This document shows positions 61,801 to 64,000 of a DNA stretch of 64,000 nt, piece by piece. How positions within the stretch are numbered: position 1 is the first letter of the stretch; each line of letters begins with the position of its first letter. The translations under genes and the position numbers were made by a program. The stretch is from Bacteroidales bacterium (GTDB taxonomy: Bacteria; Bacteroidota; Bacteroidia; Bacteroidales; F082): the NCBI GenBank assembly GCA_019454985.1, contig JACFNF010000004.1, positions 91,009 through 155,008 on the forward strand, given 5' to 3'. Under the pieces are notes generated by a model. The model did not search any database. It was not told the DNA's origin and saw only the letters and a list, made by a program, of their open reading frames with translations.

Positions 61801-63227
61801 CAAACAATGGGCCAGCGGTCAGTATTGGTCAAGGCATCCACATGCGTTGAGGAATAGCCACCAACGCTCCAACTGTTTTGTGAACCGTGGTTGCAGTAGT
61901 TGATAATACTCGTACCGGCATTGATACGAGCCGAGATTTGTGTTGCGGTGGTATTGGGCACACCGGGAACACTTCCGTCATATTCGCGGTGAACGGTAGA
62001 GTAGGTATAATGCAAAAGGCTATCGCGGATATAATCCATATGTACATAGTCGGCTTCGCCGCCGTTATGGCCTCCGCCGGCGCCTTCGTTGCGGGCAATG
62101 CCCGTTCCCACGTCGAGCCAGGTAGCATTCTGATTGAAATCGCGTTCGTAGGTGATCACACGCTGAACCATTGTCTGAACATGGGCAGTGGTTTCAACCG
62201 AAAAACGTCCGACAAAAACCTCGTTATAGGAATCGTTTCCGGCCAGATAACCATAATAGTTATCCGAATAACCACCGGCAGTGGTGTTGTTGTAGCTGGG
62301 AACATGCTGATGGTCGCCCACAAGCAACAGGTGAGTCAGTCCGTTGGTATTATAATAGTTGAGTACATAATCACGGATAGCCGTTGGCGTAGTCCCAATG
62401 CTCGCTACACTCACCATTTCGATGGGGCGGCCAATGGTTCTTTTCCAATCTACAAAGGGCTGCATCGCCTCCATAAACTGAGGTGCAGCAATCACCAACA
62501 TGCGGCCTTGTTCCTGCAATACAGGATAACGGCCACGAACCTGACTGTAATTGATGAAATGGTTTTCGTAGAGGTGTTCAAACTCAAAATCTTCCTTGCT
62601 GTTGACTGCCGACCGGCTGAAAAGATTGGCGCCGCCGGTGCCTTTTTTGTAAATCTCAACTTTCAATTCATGAAACACACGAAGGGTGCGGCTGACAGGG
62701 TTATAGGCAAAAGGCATCACGGTCAGCGCCTGTCCTCTGAAATTGCGCAGAATATATGGTTCTTGCAAGCTCACATTGGTGGAAGGAAAGAACGCATCAT
62801 GCCGATAAGCCGGACCATAGGTGTAAGGTACGCTTGCCGGATCAATCTGACGCGAGAAGTCGCCTTTTGACGGAGCAATGTCCATATCCGGAAAGTCGGT
62901 ATAGGATGACGACAACACTCTGACATCCATCAAATCATCATCGCCAATAATGGCTGAAACAGCATATTTAGGCAGATCGGGTGACCCTTTTTCGCTGATC
63001 GACACCATCTTGGGAACACTGATGATTGCTGCTTTTCCTTTGGGAGTCTCAACATTTGTTTTGTTAAAACCCTTTGTCGAAAAACTGATGACAATGCTTG
63101 TTTCATTTGACTGAAGCACTTTGTAATTCAACTGGGCCGGCGAATCCGAGGTGATACCCGTCCAGTTATCCGAAAAAGAAAACAACGACAGTAAAACCAC
63201 TGCCAGGGTAAGCGTAAATTGTTTCAT
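58809..63227 (-). CDS. Gingipain-like C25 cysteine protease with T9SS sorting domain
   Basis: 1472 residues from the ATG at 63227 (an upstream frame to 63257 has no good start). Signal peptide, then a C25 propeptide (about 25-235), the protease domain (240-620) with His447 in YCNHGSQNSW and Cys480 in WAVACDNGKF, the expected catalytic pair. An Ig-like domain follows (MTVTHMPTIFLGMSEFTV). Then come two CARDB-like domains, a jellyroll with SSESGYDKMQFFID and WLDYITFPP like a cleaved-adhesin or MAM module (about 960-1090), and two near-identical Ig/PKD repeats (LNWTTTGDGSFNN and LLWTSTGDGAFDD). It ends in a type A T9SS tail (KVYPNPSAGVFTVVL ... NGVYLISL). Secreted protease, cleavage preference unknown. 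Confidence 0.93.
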   Translation of the reverse strand: MKQFTLTLAVVLLSLFSFSDNWTGITSDSPAQLNYKVLQSNETSIVISFSTKGFNKTNVETPKGKAAIISVPKMVSISEKGSPDLPKYAVSAIIGDDDLMDVRVLSSSYTDFPDMDIAPSKGDFSRQIDPASVPYTYGPAYRHDAFFPSTNVSLQEPYILRNFRGQALTVMPFAYNPVSRTLRVFHELKVEIYKKGTGGANLFSRSAVNSKEDFEFEHLYENHFINYSQVRGRYPVLQEQGRMLVIAAPQFMEAMQPFVDWKRTIGRPIEMVSVASIGTTPTAIRDYVLNYYNTNGLTHLLLVGDHQHVPSYNNTTAGGYSDNYYGYLAGNDSYNEVFVGRFSVETTAHVQTMVQRVITYERDFNQNATWLDVGTGIARNEGAGGGHNGGEADYVHMDYIRDSLLHYTYSTVHREYDGSVPGVPNTTATQISARINAGTSIINYCNHGSQNSWSVGGYSSTHVDALTNTDRWPIVWAVACDNGKFTNGTCFAEVWTRATYNGQPTGAIGTMMSWISQPWTPPMTGQDEMVTILVEGYQNNIKRTFGGTSINGSMKMLDLHGSSGRSTHDTWILFGDPSLTLRTKAPVPMTVTHMPTIFLGMSEFTVNADAEGATVALTVDGQILGTGTIANGSATISFPALNNVGTMKIAVFGFNRVTYIHEIDIIPASGPFIAYISNTVNGIAGGQVHYGTEVNLGVQLRNLGVENATNIVATLSSTSPYVTITDGTESYGIIAPDQVKMIDNAFAFSVSNDVPNNTQLPFTLTITADEGNWESSFNLNALAPSFSIGNFTVNDASGNGNGRLDPGETADLKVSFTNSGLSQAANALANLSLNSPFVTVNSGSFESATVDAGQTVEAIFNITVSGGTPIGQAVPFTVNVAAGAYQAQKDFTAKVGLILEDFESGGFNAFNWTTGGNLPWIVTMANVYEGNFSAKSGAITNNQSSQLLLQYEVSASDSISFFRKVSSESGYDKMQFFIDANKVGEWSGDVDWSRVAYSVTAGTHTFKWVYMKDVSVASGSDCAWLDYITFPPMLTTTGWAGNNAEICAGSTYQLNATAAQYNSLNWTTTGDGSFNNTNILNPIYTPGSQDIAGGSVQLKLIVTGNTSTVESTMTLTIHGNPEVFAGQAPSVCHGSSVELNDATAVNYSSLLWTSTGDGAFDDATVLHPVYTPGASDLANGSAVLTLTANGIAGCEPSSTTATLTINPLPTITISGDQTVCEGQPATLVFTLTGSAPWIVEMLDTEPITMTQSPWEMVVTPYSSTTFVLTGVTDANNCSAAASGQAEIILKSVPGIPGQPSAPESVDHAFDPQSTVSITAVENATSYAWTIEPAEAGTISGSGLEAVVVWNADYLGKAYIKAAGINDCGQGQWSPASEVLVHSTIGLNENTFASLKVYPNPSAGVFTVVLPGMVARGDIRVTNAIGGLVYSESVSDFSAGLKEVNLSHLPNGVYLISLTTDNKVAMQRVTIRK

Positions 63228-63245
63228 GGAACTGGTTTTTAAGAA

Positions 63246-63289
63246 AAACTGCCCCAAAAGTAATATAAATTTACCTATTGGGGCAGTTT
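63246..63289 (-). terminator. 12-bp inverted repeat: terminator overlapping a promoter
   Basis: Perfect arms AAACTGCCCCAA / TTGGGGCAGTTT around 20 bases. On the minus strand the hairpin is followed by TTCTT and would end the gene at 63309. The same stretch contains TACTTTTG (63255-63262), a -7 element placed 28 bases before the C25 protease ATG. Confidence 0.6.
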
Positions 63290-63308
63290 AAAGATGTATA
63301 AATTCAGA

Positions 63309-64000
63309 TTATTGAACTACTACTTTTCTGACACTGCTGGTTTCGCCGCTATTCAGTCTTAAGTAATAAATTCCTTTGGCAAAAGCACTCAGATCAATGC
63401 GGGTATCGTATCGGCCATCAACAGCAAAGTTTTCGCTGCTGTACACCACTTGCCCCTGATAGTTCAGCAGAACGTAGGACACATTTCCTGCTTTACCGCT
63501 CAATTGGATATTTAAATGATTTGTTGCAGGATTTGGATGCAGGTCTAATCGCAGCTCACGGGAATTTTCACCTATTCCGGTGCAAGGATCAACGGTGACG
63601 ACAATTTCATCCGTTACCGTACATCCGTTGCTATAGGTAACATTGACGGTGATTGTATGCGCACCGAGTCCCAAAGCTTCGCCTCCAATGGTGATGGATG
63701 GGGTAGTCAAGCCCGAAGGCAACCATAGATAAGAAGCCGCATTGGGCATGGTAGCGTTGAGGGTGGTATTCATCCACGGACAGATAATCTGGTCGGGACC
63801 CAGATCTACCTGTGCTGCAGGCAAAACAGTAACGGTTACTGTCCCCGTTGCCTGTGCCATTCCATCACTCACGGTAACAGAATAAGTGGTGGTTTCGACG
63901 GGGCTGGCCACAGGATTGGCAATAGTAGGATTGCTCAGGCCGGCGGCAGGCTGCCATAGATAGGTATAAACTCCCGTTCCGCCCACTGCATTGGCGCTGA
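63309..64000 (-). CDS. T9SS-exported protein with PKD-like repeat (partial, 5' end outside window)
   Basis: The last 230 codons of a gene entering from the right edge; the frame is open through position 64000, so any internal start is not the real one. The visible part begins inside a PKD/SprB-type repeat (NAVGGTGVYTYLWQPAAGLSNP, cut here to NAVGGTGVYTYLWQPA). A second Ig-like module follows (VDLGPDQIICPWMNTTLNA ... SYLWLPSGL), and the protein ends with a type A T9SS domain (DLHPNPATNHLNIQL ... KGIYYLRLNSGE ... VRKVVVQ). Function unknown; likely a surface or secreted protein. Confidence 0.85.
   Translation of the reverse strand, partial: SANAVGGTGVYTYLWQPAAGLSNPTIANPVASPVETTTYSVTVSDGMAQATGTVTVTVLPAAQVDLGPDQIICPWMNTTLNATMPNAASYLWLPSGLTTPSITIGGEALGLGAHTITVNVTYSNGCTVTDEIVVTVDPCTGIGENSRELRLDLHPNPATNHLNIQLSGKAGNVSYVLLNYQGQVVYSSENFAVDGRYDTRIDLSAFAKGIYYLRLNSGETSSVRKVVVQ

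Noticed and set aside
61887..62870. 327-codon open frame on the plus strand
   Set aside because: Antisense to the C25 protease domain, where the catalytic motifs are on the minus strand.
1..64000. tRNA, rRNA, riboswitch, CRISPR, transposase or integrase genes
   Set aside because: All intergenic stretches were read on both strands; none showed a cloverleaf, known riboswitch core, array or mobile-element gene.

Overview
The window comes from a member of the Bacteroidota, most likely class Bacteroidia. The evidence is a SusC/SusD pair, several type IX secretion system (T9SS) C-terminal sorting domains of both type A and type B (CHU_C), a PorP/SprF gene, an E1 alpha/beta fusion of a 2-oxoacid dehydrogenase, and upstream elements matching the Bacteroidota -33/-7 promoter (TTTG ... 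TAnnTTTG). I see no rRNA, tRNA, CRISPR array, prophage or insertion sequence. Both window ends cut a gene on the minus strand: an OstA-like gene at the left and a T9SS-exported protein at the right.

Layout. 1-4238: OstA-like fragment, then a translationally coupled gatE-gatD pair, an archaeal-type tRNA-dependent amidotransferase that is unexpected in this phylum. 4412-5932: exported FG-GAP repeat protein. 6092-10615: methylmalonyl-CoA epimerase and the Na+-pumping methylmalonyl-CoA decarboxylase (mmdA, D, C, B), the succinate-to-propionate branch, with a 16-bp perfect palindrome at the promoter. 10693-12539: uridine kinase, a beta-propeller lipoprotein and a DUF1289 protein. 12594-17066 (minus): a basic coiled-coil protein, tsaB, and a TolC/membrane-fusion pair without a pump. 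17316-29539: M1 peptidase with T9SS tail, MFS exporter, adenine deaminase, ArsR-type regulator with its own operator, Ig-like lipoprotein, MutS2 and a dihydroorotate-dehydrogenase-like protein.

29931-41612 is a surface-display module of three genes: a 2749-residue protein built from eight tandem super-repeats of about 255 residues and ending in a type B sorting domain, a PorE-like TPR/propeller/OmpA protein, and a PorP/SprF-like outer-membrane protein. The first two overlap by ATGA. 41606-48980 holds mostly housekeeping genes (S41 protease, E1 fusion, tsaC, GT9 glycosyltransferase, metallophosphoesterase lipoprotein).

49204-56768 (minus) is a probable glycoprotein-use locus: susC, susD, then a T9SS-exported protein whose second half resembles peptide-N-glycosidase F. 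It is followed by an aromatic amino acid hydroxylase (57024-58754), a gingipain-like C25 protease of 1472 residues (58809-63227) and the truncated T9SS substrate. Read together, the right half describes a cell with a well-stocked surface: secreted proteases, a putative N-glycan-removing enzyme with its own TonB-dependent importer, and a giant adhesin with its own transport partners. The left half describes fermentative energy metabolism (propionate, sodium gradient).

The strongest candidates for new biology are the bacterial GatDE pair, the SusCD/PNGase F-like locus, and the adhesin/PorE/PorP module. All family assignments were made by eye from motifs; no database search was run.
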